Shown here piece after piece: positions 29,404-38,771 of a stretch of 64,000 nucleotides of DNA. A program made the position numbers and the translations under genes. Position 1 is the first letter of the stretch; every line of letters starts with the position of its first letter. The notes under the pieces are model-generated. The model did not search any database and was not told the DNA's origin. It saw only the letters and a program-made list of their open reading frames with translations. The stretch is from an uncultured Synechococcus sp. (lineage in GTDB: Bacteria > Cyanobacteriota > Cyanobacteriia > PCC-6307 > Cyanobiaceae), in NCBI GenBank assembly GCA_913049535.1, contig CAJWYF010000001.1, positions 62,001-126,000 of the forward strand, given 5' to 3'.

Positions 29404-31365
29404 ATGGGTCGGATCGTCGGCATCGATCTGGGCACCACCAATTCCGTGCTGGCGGTCCTCGAGGGCGGCCGCCCTGTTGTGGTGGCCAATGCCGAAGGGC
29501 TGCGCACCTCCCCTTCGGTGGTGGGTTTCAGCCGAGAGAAGGAGCTCTTGGTGGGTCAGGCGGCCAGGCGGCAGCTGGTGCTGAACCCTCGCAACACCTT
29601 CTCCAATCTCAAACGTCTGATCGGTCGACTCTGGAGTGAGCTGGATGAGGCCAGCCAGGGCGTGGCCTACACAATCCGTGCCAACGATCAGGGCCAGGTC
29701 CGGGTGGTTTGCCCTGTGACCGAGCGCGAATACGCCCCGGAAGAGTTGGTGGGCTGCTTGCTGCGCAAACTCGTGGATGACGCCGCCAGTTATCTGGGAG
29801 AAGAGGTGGAAGCGGCGGTCATCACCGTGCCGGCCTATTTCGATGATGCCCAGCGCCAGGCAACACGTGATGCAGGCCGTCTGGCGGGTCTGACCGTCGA
29901 GCGCATTCTCAATGAGCCCACAGCCGCTGCCCTGGCCTACGGCTTTGACCGCAGCCGTTCTCAGACCGTTCTGGTGTTTGATTTGGGGGGAGGCACCTTT
30001 GATGTGTCGATCCTGCGGATCGCCAACGGTGTTTTTGATGTCAAAGCCACCAGCGGTGATACCCAGCTGGGCGGCAACGATTTCGATCAGCGCATCGTTG
30101 ATTGGCTGGCCGAGGGCTTCCAGCAATCCCATGACGTGGATCTGCGCCGTGACAGGCAGGCGTTGCAGCGCTTGCTTGAGGCGGCTGAAAAAGCCAAGCA
30201 AGAGCTCTCGGGAACCCTGAAAAGCACTATTTCTCTTCCTTTTATCGCCACAGGCAGTGAGGGGCCGCTGCATCTGGAGACAAGCCTTGATCGCCGCACC
30301 TTTGAGTCCCTCTGCCCCGATCTGTTGGATCGCTTGCTGAGGCCGGTTCAGGCGGCCTTGCGCGATGCCCGCCTCACCCCCGATGACATTGATGAGGTGG
30401 TGTTGGTCGGTGGTTCCAGTCGCATGCCGATGGTGCAGCAGCTCGTGCGCACCCTTGTTCCCAAAGAGCCCAGCCAAAACGTCAATCCCGACGAAGTGGT
30501 TGCCATTGGCGCTGCGGTTCAGGCCGGCATCCTCACCGGAGAGCTGCGCGATCTGATGCTCAATGACGTCACTCCTCTCTCGGTGGGTCTGGAGACCATC
30601 GGCGGGCTGATGAAGCCGATCATCCCCCGCAACACACCCATTCCTGTGCGCCGCTCTGATGTGTTCAGCACCTCTGAACCCAACCAGTCCTCGGTGGAAA
30701 TCCATGTGCTGCAAGGGGAGCGGCCGATGGGTGAGGACAACAAATCGCTCGGTCGTTTTCGGCTTGCTGGCATTCCTCCTGCCCCGCGCGGTGTGCCCCA
30801 GGTGCAGGTCTCGTTTGACGTTGATGCCAATGGGATACTTCAGGTCTCGGCCACCGATCGCACCACCGGGCGTCGTCAGAGCGTCACGGTGCAGGGCAGC
30901 TCCAACCTCAGCCAGCAGGAAATTGATCAACTGATTGCCGAGGCGGCCAGTCAGTCCCTTGAAGATCGGCGCCGCCGCAGTGCTGTTGATCGGCGCAACC
31001 GGGCTGAGACGTTGATTGCCCAGGCCGAGCGGCGGCTGCGTGATGCTGCGCTCGAACTTGGTCCCTACGGGGCTGAACGTCAGCAGCGGGCTGTGGAGCT
31101 GGCCCTGCGTGATCTACGTGACGGGCTTGAGCAGGGTGATGAGCGCGAGATGGACCTGCTCGTCAGTCAGCTTGAGGAGGCCCTCTATGGCCTCAACCGG
31201 CGCCTATCAGCCGAGCGCCGCGAAGCCGATGGTGGGGCCGGTCCGCTGCAGGGGCTGCGCAGCACCTTGGGGTCGCTCAAGGATGAGCTGTTCGCTGAAG
31301 ACGACTGGGATGACTGGGATGGCCCTCCCGGTCGCCGCGGTGATGACCCCTGGGGGCGCTATTGA
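29404..31365 (+). CDS. dnaK: Hsp70 chaperone DnaK (variant C-terminus)
   Basis: GIDLGTTNSVLAVLEGG, VFDLGGGTFDVSIL, VVLVGGSSRMPMVQQLV; C-terminus EDDWDDWDGPPGRRGDDPWGRY. Confidence 0.95.
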   Translation: MGRIVGIDLGTTNSVLAVLEGGRPVVVANAEGLRTSPSVVGFSREKELLVGQAARRQLVLNPRNTFSNLKRLIGRLWSELDEASQGVAYTIRANDQGQVRVVCPVTEREYAPEELVGCLLRKLVDDAASYLGEEVEAAVITVPAYFDDAQRQATRDAGRLAGLTVERILNEPTAAALAYGFDRSRSQTVLVFDLGGGTFDVSILRIANGVFDVKATSGDTQLGGNDFDQRIVDWLAEGFQQSHDVDLRRDRQALQRLLEAAEKAKQELSGTLKSTISLPFIATGSEGPLHLETSLDRRTFESLCPDLLDRLLRPVQAALRDARLTPDDIDEVVLVGGSSRMPMVQQLVRTLVPKEPSQNVNPDEVVAIGAAVQAGILTGELRDLMLNDVTPLSVGLETIGGLMKPIIPRNTPIPVRRSDVFSTSEPNQSSVEIHVLQGERPMGEDNKSLGRFRLAGIPPAPRGVPQVQVSFDVDANGILQVSATDRTTGRRQSVTVQGSSNLSQQEIDQLIAEAASQSLEDRRRRSAVDRRNRAETLIAQAERRLRDAALELGPYGAERQQRAVELALRDLRDGLEQGDEREMDLLVSQLEEALYGLNRRLSAERREADGGAGPLQGLRSTLGSLKDELFAEDDWDDWDGPPGRRGDDPWGRY

Positions 31366-31373
31366 CCGCCGCA

Positions 31374-32234
31374 ATGGATCCCTCTGCGAGTGTCGATCAC
31401 TGGGAGGTGCTTGGCCTGGAGCCTGGCGCGGATCCCGATCGACTCAAACAGGCCTTCCGCCGTCAGGCGCGCCGTTGGCATCCGGATCTCAACGGCAACG
31501 ACCCGTTGGCGGAGGAGCGCTTCAAGCGCATCAATGAGGCCTATGAAGTCCTCAGTGATCCGCGGCGCCGAGAGGCTTGGGAAGCCGGCGCTGGTGAGGA
31601 CCTGGCCCATGACCCGTTCGGCGGGGGGTTCCCGAATTTTCACGATTATCTCGATCACCTCTTTGGCCGTCGTCAGAGCGCACGCCCCCAGGCACCTCCA
31701 GAGCGCAGGCCGGTGGCCTCCCCACCGCCTCCTCCGCCGGTGCAGGCCCAGGATGATCTCGAGACCACAGTGGAACTGACCCCAGAGCAGGCGCTTGAGG
31801 GGACATTGGTGGAAGTGGAGCTCGCAGAAGGCCTCACCGTTGAAGTGCAGACCCCCATCGAGGCTGGTGATGGCTGGCGCCTACGCCTGGCAGGTGTTGC
31901 CCGTGGCGGGCGAGACCATTTCCTCCAGCTTCATGTGCGCACGCAGGAGGGTCTGCGGATTGATGGGCTGCGGGTTCTTTACCGCCTCGATCTACCGGCC
32001 CCCGAGGGCGCGCTTGGCGGTGCTGCGGTGGTGCCGACCCTGGATGGACCGGTTCGCCTGCGGATTCCTCCAGGCACCTCAAGTGGACGGCTGTTGCGCC
32101 TGCGCGGCAAGGGGCTTGAGCGCGGTGGCCGGCGCGGAGATCAGATTGTTGAGGTACGCCTCGTTGTCCCGGATGCGCTGGACGAGGCCGAGGCTGCCCT
32201 CTACACCCGACTGCGGGATTTGCTGAGAGACTGA
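31374..32234 (+). CDS. DnaJ-family co-chaperone without Zn-finger
   Basis: J-domain HWEVLGLEPGADPDRLKQAFRRQARRWHPDLNGNDPLAEERFKRINEAYEVLSD; DnaJ C-terminal domain; no CXXCXGXG. Confidence 0.92.
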   Translation: MDPSASVDHWEVLGLEPGADPDRLKQAFRRQARRWHPDLNGNDPLAEERFKRINEAYEVLSDPRRREAWEAGAGEDLAHDPFGGGFPNFHDYLDHLFGRRQSARPQAPPERRPVASPPPPPPVQAQDDLETTVELTPEQALEGTLVEVELAEGLTVEVQTPIEAGDGWRLRLAGVARGGRDHFLQLHVRTQEGLRIDGLRVLYRLDLPAPEGALGGAAVVPTLDGPVRLRIPPGTSSGRLLRLRGKGLERGGRRGDQIVEVRLVVPDALDEAEAALYTRLRDLLRD

Positions 32235-32246
32235 TTCTCAGCGTCA

Positions 32247-32666
32247 GTGCGTCTCTTGAGCGATCGCGTTCACGTCCTCCTTTTTGATGCCGGCAGCGAT
32301 GTTGAAGGCATTCATTCCCTGGAACTCAACGGCCACACCGTGGTGCTGTTGTTTGACGATGAGGACGACGCCCTCCGTTACGCCGGTCTGCTGGAAGCAC
32401 AGGACTTTCCACCAGCCACCGTCGAAGCGATTCCCCGCAGCGAGATCGAGACCTTCTGCACCCAGGCCGGCTATGAAGCCCGCTCTGTTCCCAAGGGTTT
32501 CATGCCAGCCAGTGCAGAGGAGCGGCTGATGCTCGCGCCGCCGGAGCAGAACCTCGACACTTCCGGCTGGCGCGAGGAGCTCACCCCACCCCTTGAAGCT
32601 GCAGCGGATGCAGCAGAGGCCGATGATCTCGAGGCCTTCCGCCGCTCGCTGGAGGGTCTGCTGTGA
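32247..32666 (+). CDS. DUF3110-like protein
   Basis: VHVLLFDAGSDVEGIHSLELNGHTVVLLFDDEDDALRYAGLLEAQDFP is DUF3110-like; 4-nt overlap with murQ. Confidence 0.78.
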   Translation: MRLLSDRVHVLLFDAGSDVEGIHSLELNGHTVVLLFDDEDDALRYAGLLEAQDFPPATVEAIPRSEIETFCTQAGYEARSVPKGFMPASAEERLMLAPPEQNLDTSGWREELTPPLEAAADAAEADDLEAFRRSLEGLL

Positions 32667-33595
32667 GTCCCGATCTCGATCGCGGTCACTTGCTGACCGA
32701 GCAGGCGAACCCCGCCAGTCGCGAGTTGGATCTGCTCTCCACGGCCGATCTGGTCCAGCTGTTCTGCGAGGAGGACCGTCGCCCTCAGCAGGCGGTGGCA
32801 GCGGCGGCGCCTGCCTTGGCGCAAGCGGTGGATGCCATCGCCTCTCGACTTCAGGCCGGTGGCCGGTTGTTTTACGTCGGTGCCGGCACCTCAGGACGGC
32901 TCGGGGTCCTGGATGCGGCTGAATGTCCCCCCACCTTCTGCAGCGATCCTCAGCTGGTTCAGGGTGTTCTCGCCGGGGGTGCTCCGGCCCTGTTGCGCAG
33001 CTCAGAAGGGCTGGAGGACTCCTTTAGTGGAGGCCGCGATGACCTGATCAACCGCGACTTCAGCGGCGCTGATGCCCTGGTGGGGATTGCCGCTGGCGGC
33101 ACCACCCCCTATGTCCATGGCGCTTTGAGCCATGCGCTGGAGATTGGCGCCGAGGCGATCGCCATGGCATGCGTGCCTGCTGATCAGGCCCCGATGCCCT
33201 GCCGTATCGATATCCGTTTGCTCACCGGCCCGGAGTTGCTGACCGGATCCACCCGACTCAAAGCGGGCACCGCCACCAAGATGGCCCTCAACATCCTCAG
33301 CACCGGTGTGATGGTGCGCCTTGGCAAGGTCTTTGGCAATCGCATGGTGGATGTCTCGGTCTCCAATGCCAAGTTGGAGGATCGAGCCCTGCGCATCCTG
33401 CGCGATCTGGCCGGTGTGCCTCGAGAGGAGGGTGCCTCGCTGCTGGCTTCCAGCCACGGCTCGGTCAAGTTGGCGTTGCTGATGGCCGCCGCTGCTCTAC
33501 CGGTTGATGGCGCTCAGCAGCACCTGGAGCAGGCCGGCGGCAATTTGCGCCTGGCGTTGCAGCGCAGTGGGGCTCAGCTGCAGGGTCCCCAGTAG
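32663..33595 (+). CDS. murQ: N-acetylmuramic acid 6-phosphate etherase
   Basis: GRLFYVGAGTSGRLGVLDAAECPPTF, GIAAGGTTPYV, KAGTATKMALNILSTGVMVRLGKVFGN. Confidence 0.95.
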   Translation: MSPDLDRGHLLTEQANPASRELDLLSTADLVQLFCEEDRRPQQAVAAAAPALAQAVDAIASRLQAGGRLFYVGAGTSGRLGVLDAAECPPTFCSDPQLVQGVLAGGAPALLRSSEGLEDSFSGGRDDLINRDFSGADALVGIAAGGTTPYVHGALSHALEIGAEAIAMACVPADQAPMPCRIDIRLLTGPELLTGSTRLKAGTATKMALNILSTGVMVRLGKVFGNRMVDVSVSNAKLEDRALRILRDLAGVPREEGASLLASSHGSVKLALLMAAAALPVDGAQQHLEQAGGNLRLALQRSGAQLQGPQ

Positions 33596-34488
33596 GGGCG
33601 GGTGAAGAGATCCAGGCGACGTCGGGTTTCTGTCGGCACCTGATCGGCGGGTGTCATCAAGCTGTTGCAGAGCGCCGTGTGAGCGCTGCTGGCCGGCCGC
33701 TCTCGCTGAATGGCAGCCGCCGCCTTGCAGACCACCTGTTGAGCGGTTTCGGCGTTGGCACGCAGGTTGCCGATCACCATCTCCACGGTGACAGCGTCGT
33801 GGTCTGGATGCCAGCAGTCGTAGTCAGTGACCATCGCCAGGGTGCTGTAGGCGATCTCCGCCTCCCGGGCCAGGCGGGCTTCGGTGTGATTGGTCATGCC
33901 GATCACATCACAGCCCCAGCTGCGATAGAGCTCTGATTCAGCGCGGGTGGAGAAGGCCGGCCCCTGCATGCAGAGGTAGGTGCCGCCGCGGTGCAGCTGA
34001 CGATCGGCGGGCAGGACCGCTTGCACGGCATCACCCAGAAGCCTTGAGAGATCAGGGCAGAACGGCTCGCCAAAGGCAATGTGTGCCACCGCCCCTTGGC
34101 CAAAGAAGCTGGCGTCTCGGCCCTGGGTGCGATCGATGAACTGATCGGGGATGACAAGGTCCAAGGGCCGCAGCTCCTGGCGCAGCGATCCCACGGCTGA
34201 GCAGGAGAGGATCCAACGCACCCCCAGGCTTCGCATCGCCCAGATGTTGGCTCGGTAGGGGACTTCCGAGGGCAGATAGCGGTGGTGACGTCCATGACGC
34301 GCCAGGAAGACCACCGTGGCTTCGCCGATGCGGCCCCGCACGAGCGCATCGGACGGCGTGCCGTAGGGGGTCTCGAGCACCAGCTCTTCCACGTCGCTGA
34401 GCCCGTCCATGGCATACAGGCCACTGCCTCCCAGGACGCCGATCACGGCGGTGGGGAGATCCGCCACGGGAGGGGTCGCAGTCGACAT
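33574..34488 (-). CDS. mtnP: S-methyl-5'-thioadenosine phosphorylase
   Basis: [64 protein letters not shown]. Confidence 0.93.
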   Translation of the reverse strand: MSTATPPVADLPTAVIGVLGGSGLYAMDGLSDVEELVLETPYGTPSDALVRGRIGEATVVFLARHGRHHRYLPSEVPYRANIWAMRSLGVRWILSCSAVGSLRQELRPLDLVIPDQFIDRTQGRDASFFGQGAVAHIAFGEPFCPDLSRLLGDAVQAVLPADRQLHRGGTYLCMQGPAFSTRAESELYRSWGCDVIGMTNHTEARLAREAEIAYSTLAMVTDYDCWHPDHDAVTVEMVIGNLRANAETAQQVVCKAAAAIQRERPASSAHTALCNSLMTPADQVPTETRRRLDLFTRPYWGPCS

Positions 34489-34531
34489 CGTGCTGTGCGA
34501 GGGTTCGGGGACCACTTTGCTCCCCGCACTG

Positions 34532-34972
34532 ATGACCAAGGCTGTGATGGACACCGATGCCGGCCAGATCACACTCGAGCTGTTCGATACCGATGCCCCC
34601 AACACCGTGGCCAACTTTGTGAAGCTGGTCAAAGACGGCTTCTATGACGGCCTGTCCTTCCACCGCGTCATCCCCGGCTTCATGGCCCAGGGCGGCTGTC
34701 CCAACAGCCGGGACGGTGCCAAGGGCATGGCCGGAACGGGAGGTCCTGGTTACATGATCGATTGCGAAATCAATAACCAGAAGCACCAGGCCGGCACCCT
34801 CTCGATGGCCCACGCCGGTCGCAATACCGGTGGCTCTCAGTTCTTCATCTGCCATGAGGCCCAGCCCCACCTCGATGGGGTGCACACGGTGTTTGGCCAT
34901 ACCGGCGACCTCGATGCCGTGCTGGCTCTGCGTCAGGGCAGCAAGATCAAGTCCGTCACCATCACCGACTGA
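34532..34972 (+). CDS. Cyclophilin-type peptidyl-prolyl cis-trans isomerase
   Basis: [59 protein letters not shown]. Confidence 0.96.
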   Translation: MTKAVMDTDAGQITLELFDTDAPNTVANFVKLVKDGFYDGLSFHRVIPGFMAQGGCPNSRDGAKGMAGTGGPGYMIDCEINNQKHQAGTLSMAHAGRNTGGSQFFICHEAQPHLDGVHTVFGHTGDLDAVLALRQGSKIKSVTITD

Positions 34973-34976
34973 GCCA

Positions 34977-36629
34977 TCAGCTCCAGCGCGTCAGGGACCA
35001 GAGCGGAGTCTCTTCTGGTTCCTGGGCGTTGGTGGATAAGGCGTCGTCATCCCCCATGCGCAACGTCTCCAGCGTGCAGCAGGTGGGCTCGAGATCGGCT
35101 GGTGGATGCTCGCTGCGCTGCAGGTCAGGCCCCAGCAGCAGCTGCAAACTGCCGGTGTCGATGCGTGCGGCCAGGTGGCGCAGTAGCTGCAGTGAGCCCG
35201 TTTGGATGTCGATGCCATCGAGAGCCTTGAGCCGTAGGCAGAGGGCGGGCTGACCCAGCACGGCCAGCACCCGATGGTGATCTTCCGCTTCGATTTGAAG
35301 CCCAAAACCCGACGCGAGCTGCTGCAGTTGCTGCAGCAGTTCCAGGTCGCGACGCCGGCGAGGACCATCACTGGCATGCCATCCCACCAATGCCCCTGGG
35401 CCGGTGAGCAGATGGCCCAACTTGCGCTCCTTGGTCTTGAGGTAGCTGGCGTTGTGCTCCCCGGGATTCATCACCAGTGGCACCCGCTCCACCACCACCA
35501 GGCCGTAGCCACCTAAACCGGCAATTTTGCGTGGGTTGTTGGTGATCAGCCGCAGACGTTCAATGCCGAGATCCGAGAGGATCTGGGCGCCAACGCCGTA
35601 GTTGCGCAGATCAGCCGCAAAGCCGAGCAGTTCATTGGCCTCAACGGTGTCAAGGCCACCGTCCTGGAGGCTGTAGGCCCTGAGCTTGTTGATCAGTCCG
35701 ATGCCGCGACCCTCCTGACGCAGATACACCACAACACCGGAACCCTCCGCTTCGATCATGCGCAAGGCCGCCTCCAGTTGGGGCCGGCAGTCGCAGCGCA
35801 GGGAGCCAAAGGCATCGCCAGTGAGGCATTCGGAGTGCACCCGCACCATCACCGGTTCACCATTAGCGCCTGGATTGCCTTTGATGATGGCGATGTGATC
35901 GTCCCCATCGAGCTGGTTGCGGTAGCCGATGGCCCGGAAATCACCGAATTCGCTGGGCAGCGCTGCATCGGCTTCACGCACCACGAAACGCTCGTTATCG
36001 AGCCGGTAGCGGATCAGATCGGCAATGGAGATCAAGCAGAGGTTGTGCTCGCGGGCGTAGGCCGCCAGCTGCGGCAGCCGGGCCATCGAGCCATCGCTGT
36101 TCTGGATCTCGCAGATCACACCGGAGGGATGCAGACCGGCCAGCCTGGAGAGATCCACGGCGGCCTCGGTGTGACCAGCGCGCTTGAGCACCCCACCTTC
36201 CCTTGCTCTGAGCGGAAAGATGTGTCCTGGCCGTCGTAGATCCGATGGGCGGCTGCTGGGGTGGAGCGCCACTTGAATCGTGCGAGCCCGATCTTCCGCG
36301 GAGATTCCTGTGCTGACGCCAGCTTCCGGCCCAGCATCGATGCTCACGGTGAAGGCGGTCTGGTTGCTGTCGGTGTTCTGATTCACCATCAAGGGCAGAT
36401 CGAGTTGATCCAGGCGGTCGCCCTCCATGGCCAGGCAGATCAGGCCGCGCGCCTCGGTGGCCATGAAATTGATCTGTTTGGGGGTGGCGAACTGGGCCGC
36501 GCAGATCAGATCACCCTCGTTCTCCCTGTTTTCGTCATCGACAACCACCACGCAGGCGCCATCGCGGATCGCCTCGAGTGCGCGCTCGATGGGGTCAAAG
36601 CGAACGGTGGTGCCCACCGTGACAGTCAT
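34977..36629 (-). CDS. ribBA: Bifunctional DHBP synthase / GTP cyclohydrolase II
   Basis: [81 protein letters not shown]. Confidence 0.97.
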   Translation of the reverse strand: MTVTVGTTVRFDPIERALEAIRDGACVVVVDDENRENEGDLICAAQFATPKQINFMATEARGLICLAMEGDRLDQLDLPLMVNQNTDSNQTAFTVSIDAGPEAGVSTGISAEDRARTIQVALHPSSRPSDLRRPGHIFPLRAREGGVLKRAGHTEAAVDLSRLAGLHPSGVICEIQNSDGSMARLPQLAAYAREHNLCLISIADLIRYRLDNERFVVREADAALPSEFGDFRAIGYRNQLDGDDHIAIIKGNPGANGEPVMVRVHSECLTGDAFGSLRCDCRPQLEAALRMIEAEGSGVVVYLRQEGRGIGLINKLRAYSLQDGGLDTVEANELLGFAADLRNYGVGAQILSDLGIERLRLITNNPRKIAGLGGYGLVVVERVPLVMNPGEHNASYLKTKERKLGHLLTGPGALVGWHASDGPRRRRDLELLQQLQQLASGFGLQIEAEDHHRVLAVLGQPALCLRLKALDGIDIQTGSLQLLRHLAARIDTGSLQLLLGPDLQRSEHPPADLEPTCCTLETLRMGDDDALSTNAQEPEETPLWSLTRWS

Positions 36630-36728
36630 TGCTGTTGTGCATTGCGTTCCTCGGTTATAGGGCGCTGACTCGCCGCAATGGGGCTCCAGGGGGTTGGTCC
36701 CTAAAGTCGATCCTCCTCAGGCCGTTGC

Positions 36729-37808
36729 ATGAGCGCCGCGACCCCCTCCATTCAGCGTGTGGCCGTGATCGGGGCGTCCGGATACGGCGGTCTCCAGACC
36801 CTGCGCCTTCTGGAGGATCACCCCCACTTCCGCGTGACCTTCCTTGGCGGGGAACGCAGTGCCGGCAAGCGCTGGTCAGAGCTCACCCCCTTTCTGCCGC
36901 TCCATGGTGAGCTGGTGGTGCAGCCCCCGGATCCTGAAGCCATCGCAGCTGTTGCCGATGCCGCTGTCCTCTCGCTGCCGAACGGTCTGGCCAGTGAATT
37001 GACACCTCAACTCGTTGAGCGTGGCGTGCGGGTGGTGGACCTCTCGGCGGACTACCGATTCAATGATTTGAATCAGTGGGCCAGCACCTACAGCGCAGAA
37101 GCTTCCAGCCATGCCCGCACGGATCAGGCCCTGTGTTCCGAGGCCGTTTACGGCTTGGTGGAGTGGGCCGGTGAGGCCCTGGCCTCCGCTCGGATCGTCG
37201 GTGCACCAGGGTGCTTTCCCACGGCCAGCCTGCTAGCCCTGCTGCCCTTGCTGCAGCAGGGGTTGATTGAAGGGGAAGGCATCGTCATCGATGCCAAAAC
37301 CGGCACCTCAGGTGGTGGCCGGGCCGCCAAGGAACATCTGCTGCTGGCGGAAGCGTCCGAGTCGGTGGCGCCCTACGGCGTGGTGGGCCACCGCCATACC
37401 GCCGAGATTGAACAGCTCGCCAGTCGCGCTTCGGGGCGAGGAATCCAGCTTCAGTTCACTCCGCACCTGATCCCAATGGTCAGGGGGCTGCTGGCCACGG
37501 TGTACGGCCGCTTGCGCGATCCCGGACTCACTGCAGAGGACCTGACTACCGTTTATCAGGTCACCTATCGCGACCATCCCTGCGTTGAGGTGCTGCCCGT
37601 CGGCACTTACCCGGCCACCAAGTGGGTGCGTCAGACCAACCGGGCTCTGATTTCGGTGGCTGTCGATCAGCGCACCAGTCAGGTGGTGGTGATGAGTGCC
37701 ATCGACAACCTCCTCAAAGGCCAGGCCGGCCAAGGCGTTCAGTGCCTCAACGTCATGGCGGGCCTCCCCGCCCAGACCGGCTTGCCCCTGCTGCCCTTCT
37801 ATCCCTGA
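36729..37808 (+). CDS. argC: N-acetyl-gamma-glutamyl-phosphate reductase
   Basis: VAVIGASGYGGLQTLRLLEDHP, GAPGCFPTASLLALLPLL, KTGTSGGGR. Confidence 0.95.
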   Translation: MSAATPSIQRVAVIGASGYGGLQTLRLLEDHPHFRVTFLGGERSAGKRWSELTPFLPLHGELVVQPPDPEAIAAVADAAVLSLPNGLASELTPQLVERGVRVVDLSADYRFNDLNQWASTYSAEASSHARTDQALCSEAVYGLVEWAGEALASARIVGAPGCFPTASLLALLPLLQQGLIEGEGIVIDAKTGTSGGGRAAKEHLLLAEASESVAPYGVVGHRHTAEIEQLASRASGRGIQLQFTPHLIPMVRGLLATVYGRLRDPGLTAEDLTTVYQVTYRDHPCVEVLPVGTYPATKWVRQTNRALISVAVDQRTSQVVVMSAIDNLLKGQAGQGVQCLNVMAGLPAQTGLPLLPFYP

Positions 37809-38437
37809 GCCGCCTGGAGCAGGAGCTCAGCTGCCCGCTGCATCACCATCTGCGGCAGCAACTGGTGTTCAGCGGCGTGGATGCGCTCACTCAGGCTGCT
37901 CTCGGTGTCATCAGGTAGGACGGGCACCTCGCGTTGGCCAAGGATGGGGCCTGCATCAACGTCCTGCACGACGTCATGCACCGTGCAGCCGGTTTGGCTG
38001 ACACCAGCCTCGAGGGCCTGACGGATGGCGTGCATGCCGCGGAACTGCGGCAGCAGGCTTGGGTGGATGTTCAGCAGACGCTGCGGAAAAGCCTCGATCA
38101 AGACCAGGGTGACCACCCGCATCCAGCCAGCCATCACCACCAGCTCGACGTGGCGCTGTTGCAGGGTTTCGACCACGGCGCGATCCAGTGCTTCCCGACT
38201 TGGGTATTGGGTGTGATCCAGCAGCTCGCATGGCACACCCAAGCCTCGGGCCCTTTCCATGGCGCCGCAGCCTGGACGATTCACGATCAGCTGCACCACC
38301 TCGCAGCAGGGTGCATCCGCTTGTCGGCAGCGGTGCACCAGTGCCTCGAAGTTGCTGCCCGATCCTGAGGCCAGTACTCCCACTCGCAGCGGGCCACGGC
38401 TAGTGTCGGGTCCCGAGGAGATTGCGGTATGTCCCAT
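37799..38437 (-). CDS. purN: Phosphoribosylglycinamide formyltransferase
   Basis: RVGVLASGSGSNFEALVHRCRQ, MAGWMRVVTLVLIEAFPQRLLNIHPSLLPQFRGMHA, GCTVHDVVQDVDAGPIL. Confidence 0.94.
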   Translation of the reverse strand: MGHTAISSGPDTSRGPLRVGVLASGSGSNFEALVHRCRQADAPCCEVVQLIVNRPGCGAMERARGLGVPCELLDHTQYPSREALDRAVVETLQQRHVELVVMAGWMRVVTLVLIEAFPQRLLNIHPSLLPQFRGMHAIRQALEAGVSQTGCTVHDVVQDVDAGPILGQREVPVLPDDTESSLSERIHAAEHQLLPQMVMQRAAELLLQAAQG

Positions 38438-38770
38438 CTCTCCATCCTGCCCACGGTTCTGCGGGATGAGCAGCTACTCGCCCATAGCCTTGAATCGCTC
38501 GGTCACCGGCCTCATTGGGATGGTGTCATCACCACCCCGATCGGTGCAGAACCCGTGCGTCTTCACCTGCAATTGCCCAGTGGGCAGCGGCTTGGCTGGC
38601 GTCAGGAGGGTGCCAACGGCCATCTGGTGCTGGTGGCCGATCTGGAGCGACTCAGCCATGACATCACCGTGCAGCAGCTGCTCTCCAAGCTCACCCGGGC
38701 CTATGCGGTGCGGGAAGCCCTGCAAGCCGCTCAGTCCTGCCCCGGTGCTGTGGTGAGTCAGCTGGGCTGA
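38429..38770 (+). CDS. DUF1257 (Ycf35-like) protein
   Basis: MSHLSILPTVLRDEQLLAHSLESLGHRPHWDG; C-terminal YAVREALQAAQ. Confidence 0.75.
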   Translation: MSHLSILPTVLRDEQLLAHSLESLGHRPHWDGVITTPIGAEPVRLHLQLPSGQRLGWRQEGANGHLVLVADLERLSHDITVQQLLSKLTRAYAVREALQAAQSCPGAVVSQLG

Positions 38771-38771
38771 C

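Noticed and set aside
29284-30930. Most of the 596-aa minus-strand ORF over dnaK
   Set aside because: Mirror frame of dnaK. Only the terminal 47 codons outside dnaK are considered, as a separate small-ORF candidate.
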